Origin: JBNKEI01 sp050288705
GTDB lineage: Bacteria > Myxococcota > Myxococcia > Myxococcales > UBA5297
NCBI GenBank assembly: GCA_050288705.1
Contig: JBNKEI010000144.1
Location: 1 to 38,431 of the forward strand
Direction: 5' to 3'
Length of the DNA stretch: 38,431 nucleotides
In this document: positions 16,652 to 24,325 of the stretch, piece after piece
Layout: the number at the start of each line of letters is the position of its first letter
How positions within the stretch are numbered: the stretch's first letter is position 1
Translations under genes and position numbers: made by a program
Notes under the pieces: generated by a model
What the model saw: only the letters and a program-made list of their open reading frames with translations
Databases searched by the model: none
Told to the model about the DNA's origin: nothing

Positions 16652-17959
16652 TTATCCAATGTGATGCATAGCAGTAACCGGCTTGAGCCGGGCCGCGCGG
16701 ATGGAGGGGTAAAGTGCCGCAATGGCAGTTATGATGGTAACCACGGTAATAGATATAAATATTTTATTTGCATGCAAAGAAAGGGAAAGTTGGTCATTCA
16801 TAAAAAGAATTTGAACAGCTTCCGGTAAAGTGATTTGAATTTTGTTAATAAAAACTATCACTAATGAGCCTACTGCTGAACCCAACGTTGTGCTTGCTAA
16901 CCCTAACAAAAATGATTCCGTTAAAAACATACGCAATACGCGTCGTCGCTGCATTCCTATTGCACGAAGAGTGCCGATTTCCCGAGTACGTTCACGAATA
17001 GCTATCCACATGGTGCTCATAATTCCAGCTCCAACAATAAGCATTAGAATCAATAATAAAAAGCTAGTTAATGCTTGGAGCACAGTTAGCATTTGTTTTA
17101 CAAACATCATTTCGTCAGACCAGATTGATACGTCCAGTTTTTGTCCAGTCCAATCTTCTTTATTAAGCTTCATGAATAGCTTCATCCAATATGGCTGCGG
17201 GTCGGCATCCATTACTCTCCAACCTTTCTGAGTCAAAAACTCACGCAGACGGGCGGCAACTTGGGGAGCAGCTTCATAATCTTTAAGATAGAGTTGAATG
17301 GCGCCAGTTGAACCTGGCTTTAGCTGGTACAGGGCGCGCAATGTTTCGTTAGGCAGATACGCAAAAAATTTGCTGAGCGCTCCAGCGTCTTTGGCAATAG
17401 CTGCTACTCGCACGTCCATAGTGTTGGCCATGCCGCGGTAAGTAGGTGCCGAAAGGGTTAAAGAGTCGTTGGCCTTTACCTCTAGCCGCTTGGCCTCACT
17501 TTCAAATAACAAAATGGTCCCGCTTTTAGTTAGCTCTTCAAGACTGCCACTGACTACTTGAATCACTTTTTTGAATCCTGGGTCATGTTCGATATCTATC
17601 CCGCCCAAGACCAAATCCATGGAGGAAGTTTGCGCCACTGCTTTTACATAGCCGCGCCCACGAACCACCGCCCAGTCTAATTCCGGAACTTCTGGTTTGA
17701 TGGCAGTTAGAACTTTTTCGTAATCGGTCACTAGTGGCGCAGAAGTACCCGCAGTTACTTTATAAAAGCCTCCCACATTTACATGACCGGTAGCCAAAGC
17801 GGAAGCCGACTCAATCATGGTTTCGTGTAAACCATCAGTCAAAGCAGTCAATATTACTAATAGGCCGGTAACTCCTGCTATAGCAGCGCCCAGAAGAACA
17901 GTGCGCTTTTTGTGTTGGATCAGGCTCCGTCCGGCAATTTGAAAATCAATCAAGCTCAT
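16652..17959 (-). CDS. FtsX/MacB/LolE-type ABC transporter permease
   Basis: The 435-residue protein has the four-helix FtsX/LolE layout: one N-terminal membrane helix (about 22-45), a periplasmic MacB-like domain of about 230 residues, and three C-terminal helices. The cytoplasmic loop IRERTREIGTLRAIGMQRRRV near 320 is the family signature. The N-terminal stretch DFQIAGRSLIQHKKRT is typical of the amphipathic elbow. It lies 12 bases after the larger permease gene, so the ATPase probably serves a permease heterodimer, as LolCDE does. LolC/LolE roles cannot be assigned. Confidence 0.9.
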   Translation of the reverse strand: MSLIDFQIAGRSLIQHKKRTVLLGAAIAGVTGLLVILTALTDGLHETMIESASALATGHVNVGGFYKVTAGTSAPLVTDYEKVLTAIKPEVPELDWAVVRGRGYVKAVAQTSSMDLVLGGIDIEHDPGFKKVIQVVSGSLEELTKSGTILLFESEAKRLEVKANDSLTLSAPTYRGMANTMDVRVAAIAKDAGALSKFFAYLPNETLRALYQLKPGSTGAIQLYLKDYEAAPQVAARLREFLTQKGWRVMDADPQPYWMKLFMKLNKEDWTGQKLDVSIWSDEMMFVKQMLTVLQALTSFLLLILMLIVGAGIMSTMWIAIRERTREIGTLRAIGMQRRRVLRMFLTESFLLGLASTTLGSAVGSLVIVFINKIQITLPEAVQILFMNDQLSLSLHANKIFISITVVTIITAIAALYPSIRAARLKPVTAMHHIG

Positions 17960-17971
17960 CTTTTTATCCTC

Positions 17972-20146
17972 TTACTCCTCGCTCTGCATGGCTTTTTGAG
18001 GAGTAACGCGAGTGGCTAAAAATGCCGGATAAAAACCGGAAATGATGCACACTGCGAGAACAATTGTTAGCGCTATTACTAAATTAATTCCACTAAGCTC
18101 GGGATGAAGGCGGGGACCGGCGAAAAATATTTGCGCTTCTTCGCTAGGTGCGGGAATGCCAACTTTTCCCAATAACCCAACCAGCGCAGCCCCTACGCCA
18201 GAGCCGATTATTCCGAAGAAAATCCCGACTACTATTGATTCCACTCCAATCATCATCATAATAAAGCGCCGTTGAGCTCCGATGGCTCGCAAAGTGCCAA
18301 TTTCGCGTATTCGTTGTAGCGTTGCCATTACCATAGAATTATTAATTATTATAATTGCTACCACAAAAATAATTAATACCAAAGTTACCAACACACCGCT
18401 CAACACCATGATCAATTGGCCTACCATACCTGCTGCGTTTTGCCAGCTGACCACCTTTAGTTTCAAACTTTTGGTTTCGCCGGCGGTTTTTGGATCTTGA
18501 TTGGGTAGGAGCCCCTCGCGCTGAAAAGCACTTTCAATATCATTTTTAGTTTGGCTAGCTAGTCGGGGATTATTTAGGATTATGGCAGCATTAATAGCTA
18601 CCCCTTGTTCTATTTCCTCTTTGGTGTATACCCGGTCGGCACTGGATGCTGCTTTGGCGCCCTCGGTAGGATCAAAATGGGCGAATTCATCGAACCCGAC
18701 TTCGTCTGCTTTAGCCTGCATGACCGGCGTAGCCACTGTAGGCGTGTCGGTGGCCGAGCCAAATAGCTCATCTTCGGCGTGTTCGCGTTTTACTGCACGT
18801 AGCCCAGCTTCCTTTTTTAATTGCTTAATTTCTGCCAAGTTATCTGCAGTGAGATAGCCGTACAAATCACGGAAAGTCATCAAATCCATCAGGCTGAGAA
18901 AGCCTCCTAATCCGGAGTTTTCCAAGCCGCTAAACTGATAAATTCCGTATAGCCTGACGTTTACCGATTTAAAGTATCCCGATTTGGTAAATGCTCGGAT
19001 GGTAAGCGTGTCGCCTGGTTTAACCTGATAAAGTCTCACTAAAGGCGCAACTTCGGAATAAAAGATTTGGTAGTTTTTATCGAAGTTTTGATCATCAATG
19101 GTAAAGAGTTCGGTTAAAAGGTTGGAAATGTCTGATTCGGAACTTGCTAAAGCTTTTTGAAGCCGCGTGACCATCTGCTGGCGTTTAACTGAATCAAGTT
19201 GGATTATAATTTCTCGAATCTGCTCCTTGTTTTCTTTAACCATACGTTGGAGGTCTTGGTCGTTGGCAATAGTCTTGTGATTCACATTGCGTGCTTCTCG
19301 AATTTTGTCGAGCCGCATGGCTGTTTTTAATTTAATCCATTCTTCGTAATACTTTTTTCCAAAAAGAATGCCTCGTTGCCCCTTGGGAACTGCTTGGCCT
19401 TGAATAATCTGCATTCCCGGAAAAGCCTGGGAATAGGCATCTAAATCGGTGCCAATGTAGCGCACCCAAATATAATCGCCGTCGACCGAAAGAGGAGCGA
19501 TTTTGTTCTCTAGAAATTCCAAGTTGTCAAAAGGATTTTCATCATAACCAGACCAGAATTCCTGAGAAGCAGCACGTTTTAAATCGTCGATTGATTTGGG
19601 ATCGAATACTCTTTCTCCAATATCTTCTACGTTAGAGAGATCGCGCTGCATAAGAGCAATCATCTGACGCATGTGGTCTTTCAGCGATTCATATTCTTCA
19701 GAGGAAAACTTTTCTCCAGAATGTTGTTTTCTGGCGATATTACGCAACTTTTCCAAGGTGATGTCTAACTCGTTTCCTGAGCTAGCCATGGCCTCAGCAG
19801 CTCCTTGGGGAACTACCATTTTAATATTGGGAACCTTGAGTAGAATTTTTTTTATTCTCGCAAAATTGTCAATAGGCTCTAAATCAGGATCTCCCTGCAT
19901 TCCTCCATACAAGGAAAGTTCGTCTTTAGAATTGGCGTTGTAAACTTGCAGGTGCCCGGTAGCGCTTCCAATAATTGCTCGTTCCATATTGCTGTTTATG
20001 GAGTCCACCAAAGAAGCGCCAACCACCACAACAATAGCCCCAAACCCGATAATGCCTCCCACGATTAGTGTTTTTATGCGGCTGGCAAAAAGGTTACGAA
20101 AAGCTATTTGAATGAGAATGCCTAACATTTGTAATCGGCTGCCCAT
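17972..20146 (-). CDS. FtsX/MacB-type ABC permease with greatly enlarged periplasmic domain
   Basis: This 724-residue permease has an N-terminal helix at about 26-48 and three C-terminal helices near 575-602, 630-660 and 688-710, with the cytoplasmic signature QRIREIGTLRAIGAQRRF at 611-628. The periplasmic part spans about 525 residues, more than twice that of usual LolC/E proteins. Inserted segments include a charged helical region at 125-215, another at 275-345, and a low-complexity acidic linker at 440-505 that contains AEDELFG at 457-463. This acidic motif is matched by two copies in the barrel protein of the same operon. CAGGAG lies 7 bases before the ATG and overlaps the ATPase end. It pairs with the smaller permease and the LolD-like ATPase. 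Confidence 0.88.
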   Translation of the reverse strand: MGSRLQMLGILIQIAFRNLFASRIKTLIVGGIIGFGAIVVVVGASLVDSINSNMERAIIGSATGHLQVYNANSKDELSLYGGMQGDPDLEPIDNFARIKKILLKVPNIKMVVPQGAAEAMASSGNELDITLEKLRNIARKQHSGEKFSSEEYESLKDHMRQMIALMQRDLSNVEDIGERVFDPKSIDDLKRAASQEFWSGYDENPFDNLEFLENKIAPLSVDGDYIWVRYIGTDLDAYSQAFPGMQIIQGQAVPKGQRGILFGKKYYEEWIKLKTAMRLDKIREARNVNHKTIANDQDLQRMVKENKEQIREIIIQLDSVKRQQMVTRLQKALASSESDISNLLTELFTIDDQNFDKNYQIFYSEVAPLVRLYQVKPGDTLTIRAFTKSGYFKSVNVRLYGIYQFSGLENSGLGGFLSLMDLMTFRDLYGYLTADNLAEIKQLKKEAGLRAVKREHAEDELFGSATDTPTVATPVMQAKADEVGFDEFAHFDPTEGAKAASSADRVYTKEEIEQGVAINAAIILNNPRLASQTKNDIESAFQREGLLPNQDPKTAGETKSLKLKVVSWQNAAGMVGQLIMVLSGVLVTLVLIIFVVAIIIINNSMVMATLQRIREIGTLRAIGAQRRFIMMMIGVESIVVGIFFGIIGSGVGAALVGLLGKVGIPAPSEEAQIFFAGPRLHPELSGINLVIALTIVLAVCIISGFYPAFLATRVTPQKAMQSEE

Positions 20147-20148
20147 GG

Positions 20149-20862
20149 TCAGTCTCCTGCACCCACGGCTTTTTTGCCGGATTGTTCATCAATGATTTTT
20201 CCGTCAGTCAATTTTATTATAGCGCTAGCGTGAGCCATTACTTTCGAATCGTGGGTAGAAAAGATGAAGGTAGTACCTTGTTTGCTATTCATCTCTTGCA
20301 TAAGGTCAATTATATTTTCGCCAGTTTTGGAATCTAGATTGGCGGTGGGCTCGTCAGCCAAGACAATTTGAGGATGTGTTACTAGAGCACGAGCCACTGC
20401 TACTCGTTGGCGTTGTCCCCCAGAGAGCTCATTGGGACGGTGGCGAGCATAACTACCTAATCCCACTTGCTCCAGCATGCCCATTACTCGGGTTTTGCGG
20501 TCAGCAGAGGAAAATTTTCCTTGCAGCAAAAGTGGAAGCTCCACATTCTGGAACACTGTGAGTACGTTGACTAGGTTAAAACTCTGAAAAATAAAACCGA
20601 GCTTGTGTAGTCGTAGACTGGTGAGGGCTTTCTCCGACAATTTACTGGTGTCTTGTCCAGCCACGCTCACCACTCCCGAGGTGGGTGTATCTACGCAACC
20701 AATTAAGTTTAGAAGGGTGGTTTTTCCACTTCCGGAAGGACCAGCAATGGAAAGAAATTCACCCGCTTCAATAGTTAGAGATACTTGTTGCAAAGCAGGA
20801 ACCACTACTTTGTCGAGTTTGTACTCCTTAACAACATTGGTAATTTCCACTATCGGAGGCAT
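20149..20862 (-). CDS. LolD/MacB-type ABC ATPase
   Basis: This 237-residue ATPase powers the two permeases that follow. It has Walker A GPSGSGKTT near residue 41, the signature LSGGQRQRVAVARALV, and Walker B VLADEPTANLD, all intact. The overall sequence, including the LGFIFQSFNLV Q-loop region, is of the LolD/MacB/FtsE group. The ATG at 20862 has AGAGG seven bases upstream and is preferred over an in-frame ATG at 20880. The gene begins the five-gene - strand operon, with a 2-base gap to the large permease. The upstream 240 bases are shared with divergent polX. Confidence 0.92.
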   Translation of the reverse strand: MPPIVEITNVVKEYKLDKVVVPALQQVSLTIEAGEFLSIAGPSGSGKTTLLNLIGCVDTPTSGVVSVAGQDTSKLSEKALTSLRLHKLGFIFQSFNLVNVLTVFQNVELPLLLQGKFSSADRKTRVMGMLEQVGLGSYARHRPNELSGGQRQRVAVARALVTHPQIVLADEPTANLDSKTGENIIDLMQEMNSKQGTTFIFSTHDSKVMAHASAIIKLTDGKIIDEQSGKKAVGAGD

Positions 20863-21098
20863 TTGCCAACCTCTTCTCATTCAGGGAACGCGGCGGTTGA
20901 ATACGTCTTGTGACCCATGGTCCTATCACAAAAGACCACTTGTTTTGTTAGGAAAAAAAGGTACTTAACTAACCTCCCTCTTATTTCGATGATTTGTACA
21001 ACTAAATGGAAGGCAAATCTTGACAATTTTTGCTAAACCGCAAAAAAAAACCAAAACAAAATCGAGCATCAAAGGGCGTCAAAGCGCGACGACCCGAT

Positions 21099-21115
21099 AA
21101 GTATGTCTTATACTT
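21099..21115 (+). promoter_or_regulatory. polX: Inverted repeat over a -10-like box just before polX
   Basis: AAGTAT and ATACTT form a perfect 6-base inverted repeat around GTCTT. The right half overlaps TATACT (21109-21114), one mismatch from the -10 consensus, which ends 7 bases before the polX ATG. No matching -35 box is seen. If used, transcription would start at or next to the ATG, giving a leaderless mRNA. Confidence 0.35.
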
Positions 21116-21121
21116 CCAGGC

Positions 21122-22876
21122 ATGGACAACCAAACCGTAGCCGCAGTTCTCACTCACATTGGTACTTTGCTGGAGCTTTCGGGCGAAAATCCATTTAAGT
21201 CTCGGGCTTACGTAAATGCTGCTCGCACTATCGAGGGACTAGATGAGCCAGTAGAAACCTTGGTTTCTTCCGATCGCTTTCATGATACCCCGGGGATAGG
21301 AGAAGGCATTCGAAAAAAAATTATTGAACTGGTAACCACTGGAGGGCTTGCTTACTATGAAGAGCTGAAGGCTTCTTTGCCCTCGGGGTTAATTACTCTG
21401 CTAGAAATTTCGGGATTGGGGCCAAGAAAGACCCGGGCTCTTTACCAAGAATTGCAAATTGAAACTATTGAGCAGCTAGAGACAGCTTGCCTAGAAGATC
21501 GCGTCGCCAAGTTGCATGGTTTTGGCAAAAAAACCCAGGCTAATATATTGGAGGGCATTCAGCGCCACAAAAATTTTGCCTCCCAATACTTACTCTCCCA
21601 AGCTTTTCCTGCGGCGGAGCGGATTCGCGAATACTTATGTCACCATTCCCAGGTTATTCGCTGTGCTATTGCTGGAAGTTTGCGCCGCTATCGCGAGGTA
21701 GTAGGCGATGTGGATTTGCTAGTTTCTTCTTCTAGGCCGGAAATTGTTTTGCACGATTTTACTTCCTTGGAATACGTGAAATCCACGCTGGCCAAGGGAG
21801 AAACTAAAGCTAGTGTATTGCTGGTCGACGGAGTTCAGTGCGATTTGCGAATAGTTCAGGATGTGGAGTTTGCCTCTGCGCTTCTCTATTTCACGGGAAG
21901 CAAAGAACATAATATTGTAATGCGCCAGCGCGCTATCGAGCGGGGTTTGCGGTTAAACGAATATGGCTTGTTTCGTTCTCAAGAAGAAACTCGTGACCCT
22001 AATTTAAGGGTTCTCTGTCATAGCGAGGAAGAAATATTTAAAAAATTGGGACTTCATTATATTCCGCCAGAATTGCGTGAAGACCAAGTGGAATTCGAAT
22101 TAGCGGTAAAAGGCCCGCTGCCTCGTTTGATTGAAAATAGTGATTTGCGCGGCTCGCTCCATAATCATTCATTGTGGAGCGATGGTCATCAATCATTAGA
22201 ACAGATAGCCCAATCGATGAGTCAGAAAGGATTTTCTTATTGGGCAATAACCGACCATTCACAATCGTCTTTCCAAGCGAAAGGATTAAGTGCCGCGCAA
22301 GTACGCCAACAGATAAAAGAGGTAAACAAGGTTAATCAACGCCTAGCCGACCAGGGTAACAATTTTCGTCTTTTGACTGGTTCGGAAGTCGATATTTTAA
22401 AAAGTGGCAAACTGGATTTTCCCGATGATCTGCTGGCAGAGTTAGATGTGGTAATTGCCAGCGTGCATCAGCGCCTGGCAGAAAGCGCTGAGGAAACTAC
22501 TGAAAGACTAGTCCGAGCCGCGGAAAATCGCTATGTGCATATATTGGGGCATCTTGCCGGAAGGCTACTTCTGGAACGCGACCCTTACCCCTTGGATCAG
22601 CGCGCGGTTATTGATGCTTGCTCGCGAACTGGCACTTGGATAGAAATAAACGCCTCTCCTCAACGTCTGGATTTGGACTGGCGTTTATGGCCTTACGCTA
22701 AGAAAAAAGGCGTTCGTTGCGTAATTAATTGCGATGCTCATCGGCTTGAGCACGTGGAATTTCTGCGCTGGGGAGTAGGGGTGGCGCGAAAAGGCGGACT
22801 AGCCGCTGGTGAGGTGGTTAATACGCTTTCTCTGGATTTGTTGAGGAAAGAGCTGAGGAGGAAACGTGAGAATTAG
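21122..22876 (+). CDS. polX: Bacterial family X DNA polymerase/3'-5' exonuclease (PolX)
   Basis: This is a DNA repair polymerase fused to a PHP nuclease domain, acting in base excision and gap filling. In the 584 residues, the N-terminal helix-hairpin-helix part (1-155) has ENPFKSRAYVNAARTI and two HhH motifs (TPGIGEGIRKK, ISGLGPRKTR). The polymerase site has the aspartate pair D196 and D198 in VGDVDLL and the third at D241 (QCDLRIV). The PHP domain from about 342 has H347 and H349 (LHNHS), then ITDHS, GSEVDI, ASVHQR, HILGH and NCDAHR, so all metal ligands appear intact. The start matches the family. There is almost no Shine-Dalgarno sequence (AGG one base before ATG). It is divergent from the lolD-like operon. 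Confidence 0.95.
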   Translation: MDNQTVAAVLTHIGTLLELSGENPFKSRAYVNAARTIEGLDEPVETLVSSDRFHDTPGIGEGIRKKIIELVTTGGLAYYEELKASLPSGLITLLEISGLGPRKTRALYQELQIETIEQLETACLEDRVAKLHGFGKKTQANILEGIQRHKNFASQYLLSQAFPAAERIREYLCHHSQVIRCAIAGSLRRYREVVGDVDLLVSSSRPEIVLHDFTSLEYVKSTLAKGETKASVLLVDGVQCDLRIVQDVEFASALLYFTGSKEHNIVMRQRAIERGLRLNEYGLFRSQEETRDPNLRVLCHSEEEIFKKLGLHYIPPELREDQVEFELAVKGPLPRLIENSDLRGSLHNHSLWSDGHQSLEQIAQSMSQKGFSYWAITDHSQSSFQAKGLSAAQVRQQIKEVNKVNQRLADQGNNFRLLTGSEVDILKSGKLDFPDDLLAELDVVIASVHQRLAESAEETTERLVRAAENRYVHILGHLAGRLLLERDPYPLDQRAVIDACSRTGTWIEINASPQRLDLDWRLWPYAKKKGVRCVINCDAHRLEHVEFLRWGVGVARKGGLAAGEVVNTLSLDLLRKELRRKREN

Positions 22877-22886
22877 GTAATTACCT
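22875..22886. other. Palindrome between convergent polX and propeller genes
   Basis: AGGTAATTACCT is a perfect 12-base palindrome that begins in the polX stop codon and fills most of the 14-base gap to the opposing gene end. It lacks a T tract and a loop, so it is not a standard terminator; it may be chance. Confidence 0.2.
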
Positions 22887-22890
22887 GACT

Positions 22891-24300
22891 TTAGTCGCCG
22901 AAGGCATATAAATTTCCGTCGTAATTGCCAATATAAACCGTGCCATCAGCAGCAATGGCTGGGGATGAGCGAAACATTCCCTCGGTTTGAAAGCGCCATT
23001 TTTCCGTACCATCGGGATTGATTGCGTAAACGTTACGATCGTCACTTCCTACGTATATTGTTCCATCAGCTCCTATTGCCGGCGCTGCTCTTATAGGATC
23101 GCCTACGTCAAATTGCCATTTTGGTTTCATGCCATTTTCAACGTTTTTCGAATCAATTGCATACAATCGACAATGCTCGTAGTCTTGGTTTTGATCATTC
23201 CAGCCATGACCGGCAACATAAATTGTCCCATCGGCACTTAAGGCAAGCGCCCGCGCTCCAGTGTTGTCGGAAGGAAAACGCCAGGACCACTTTAGCCGCT
23301 TGCTTTCATCGCTTGCATAGGGATCTATTGCCTTCAGCTCTGGCGGCTCGTTTTCGTGAACAACTTCTATGTAAATCGTTTCGTCAGCACCTATTACTGG
23401 GGAAGAATCGATTGAATATCCTGCCGAATAGACCCATTTGCTGTCTCCTTCCGGGGTAAAGGCATACAAATTTCCGTCCTCGCTTCCTACATAGATAGTG
23501 CCGTCGGCGCCAATTACTGGGGCGTATCTCGCCTCATTTGTTTTGGACGAGCTCCATTTTGGCTTAGCGCTTGAAGACACTGCGGATGCAGTATTGAATG
23601 CGTTGAACGTATAAAGCCGCTCTCGGGAGGAAGTGTAGATGTTAAAATTGATATACAACATGCCATTTTTATCGATCGCTGGCGAAGAACCACTGATTTC
23701 TTGGTCGATTCGTAAAGACCATTTTGGCTGTTCTGGCACATTTGGATCAATTGCATACACGCCGCCTTGGTTTCCTCCAACGTAAACTATTCCATCTGAA
23801 CCAATTGCAGCGGTTGAAAAAACCCTTTCGTTTCTACAAGTTGTAAAAGCGCATCCGGTAAAAATAGGCTTTGGCGAAGTAGTTTCGTTTTTTGAAATGG
23901 CATGATATGCACGGAAAACACCTATGTATACTGTTCCATCCGCGGCGATTACCGGGGAAGAAGTAGAATCAATTGCTTCGCTCAATGCGAATTCTCTCTG
24001 CAATAATCCTGTTTGTGAGCCAACATAGGGGCTTTGACCGGTATGCCAAGCATTTCCGCCTTCCATAGGCCAAGGTGATCCTTCTTGAAGACCACTCTTT
24101 TCACAAAACAACCCGTTGCCATAATACCAAGGCAAACAAACACAGGCTGGCACGTTATTTTGTTCTATGCACCTAGCATTTGGGTCGCAACCGCCATTAT
24201 TGTGCCTACAATCTCTTGCCGATTGGTTGTCATTACTAGACTCGCAACTGCAACCAAATCCAGCCAAACTTAGATATGACACAATGAGCAATTTCTTCAT
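22891..24300 (-). CDS. Lipoprotein with EGF-like domain and eight-repeat PQQ-type beta-propeller
   Basis: The 469-residue protein begins with a signal peptide and a likely lipid-attachment cysteine at C17 (lipobox somewhat unusual, AGFGC). Residues 31-66 form an EGF-like module with six cysteines at 31, 38, 44, 53, 55 and 66 and an NNGGCDPNARC segment as in calcium-binding EGF. From about 95 to the end there are eight repeats built on (A/G)xDGTxY(I/V)G...LYAI, enough for an eight-bladed propeller. It is probably anchored to the outer membrane and displayed or periplasmic. It is the last gene of the kinase cluster, 25 bases after the CGDG lipoprotein. No enzymatic residues are apparent; a binding or scaffolding role is inferred. 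Confidence 0.8.
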   Translation of the reverse strand: MKKLLIVSYLSLAGFGCSCESSNDNQSARDCRHNNGGCDPNARCIEQNNVPACVCLPWYYGNGLFCEKSGLQEGSPWPMEGGNAWHTGQSPYVGSQTGLLQREFALSEAIDSTSSPVIAADGTVYIGVFRAYHAISKNETTSPKPIFTGCAFTTCRNERVFSTAAIGSDGIVYVGGNQGGVYAIDPNVPEQPKWSLRIDQEISGSSPAIDKNGMLYINFNIYTSSRERLYTFNAFNTASAVSSSAKPKWSSSKTNEARYAPVIGADGTIYVGSEDGNLYAFTPEGDSKWVYSAGYSIDSSPVIGADETIYIEVVHENEPPELKAIDPYASDESKRLKWSWRFPSDNTGARALALSADGTIYVAGHGWNDQNQDYEHCRLYAIDSKNVENGMKPKWQFDVGDPIRAAPAIGADGTIYVGSDDRNVYAINPDGTEKWRFQTEGMFRSSPAIAADGTVYIGNYDGNLYAFGD

Positions 24301-24325
24301 CTCGGTAACCTTGCGGGTATAAAAT

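Noticed and set aside
20149..20862. Five-gene operon as a MacAB-TolC type drug efflux system
   Set aside because: The permease and ATPase are separate proteins, no membrane fusion protein is present, and the periplasmic partner is LolA-like.
21020..21048. TTGACA upstream of polX as a -35 box
   Set aside because: The bases 17 downstream are an A tract with no -10 match, so no promoter can be supported from it.
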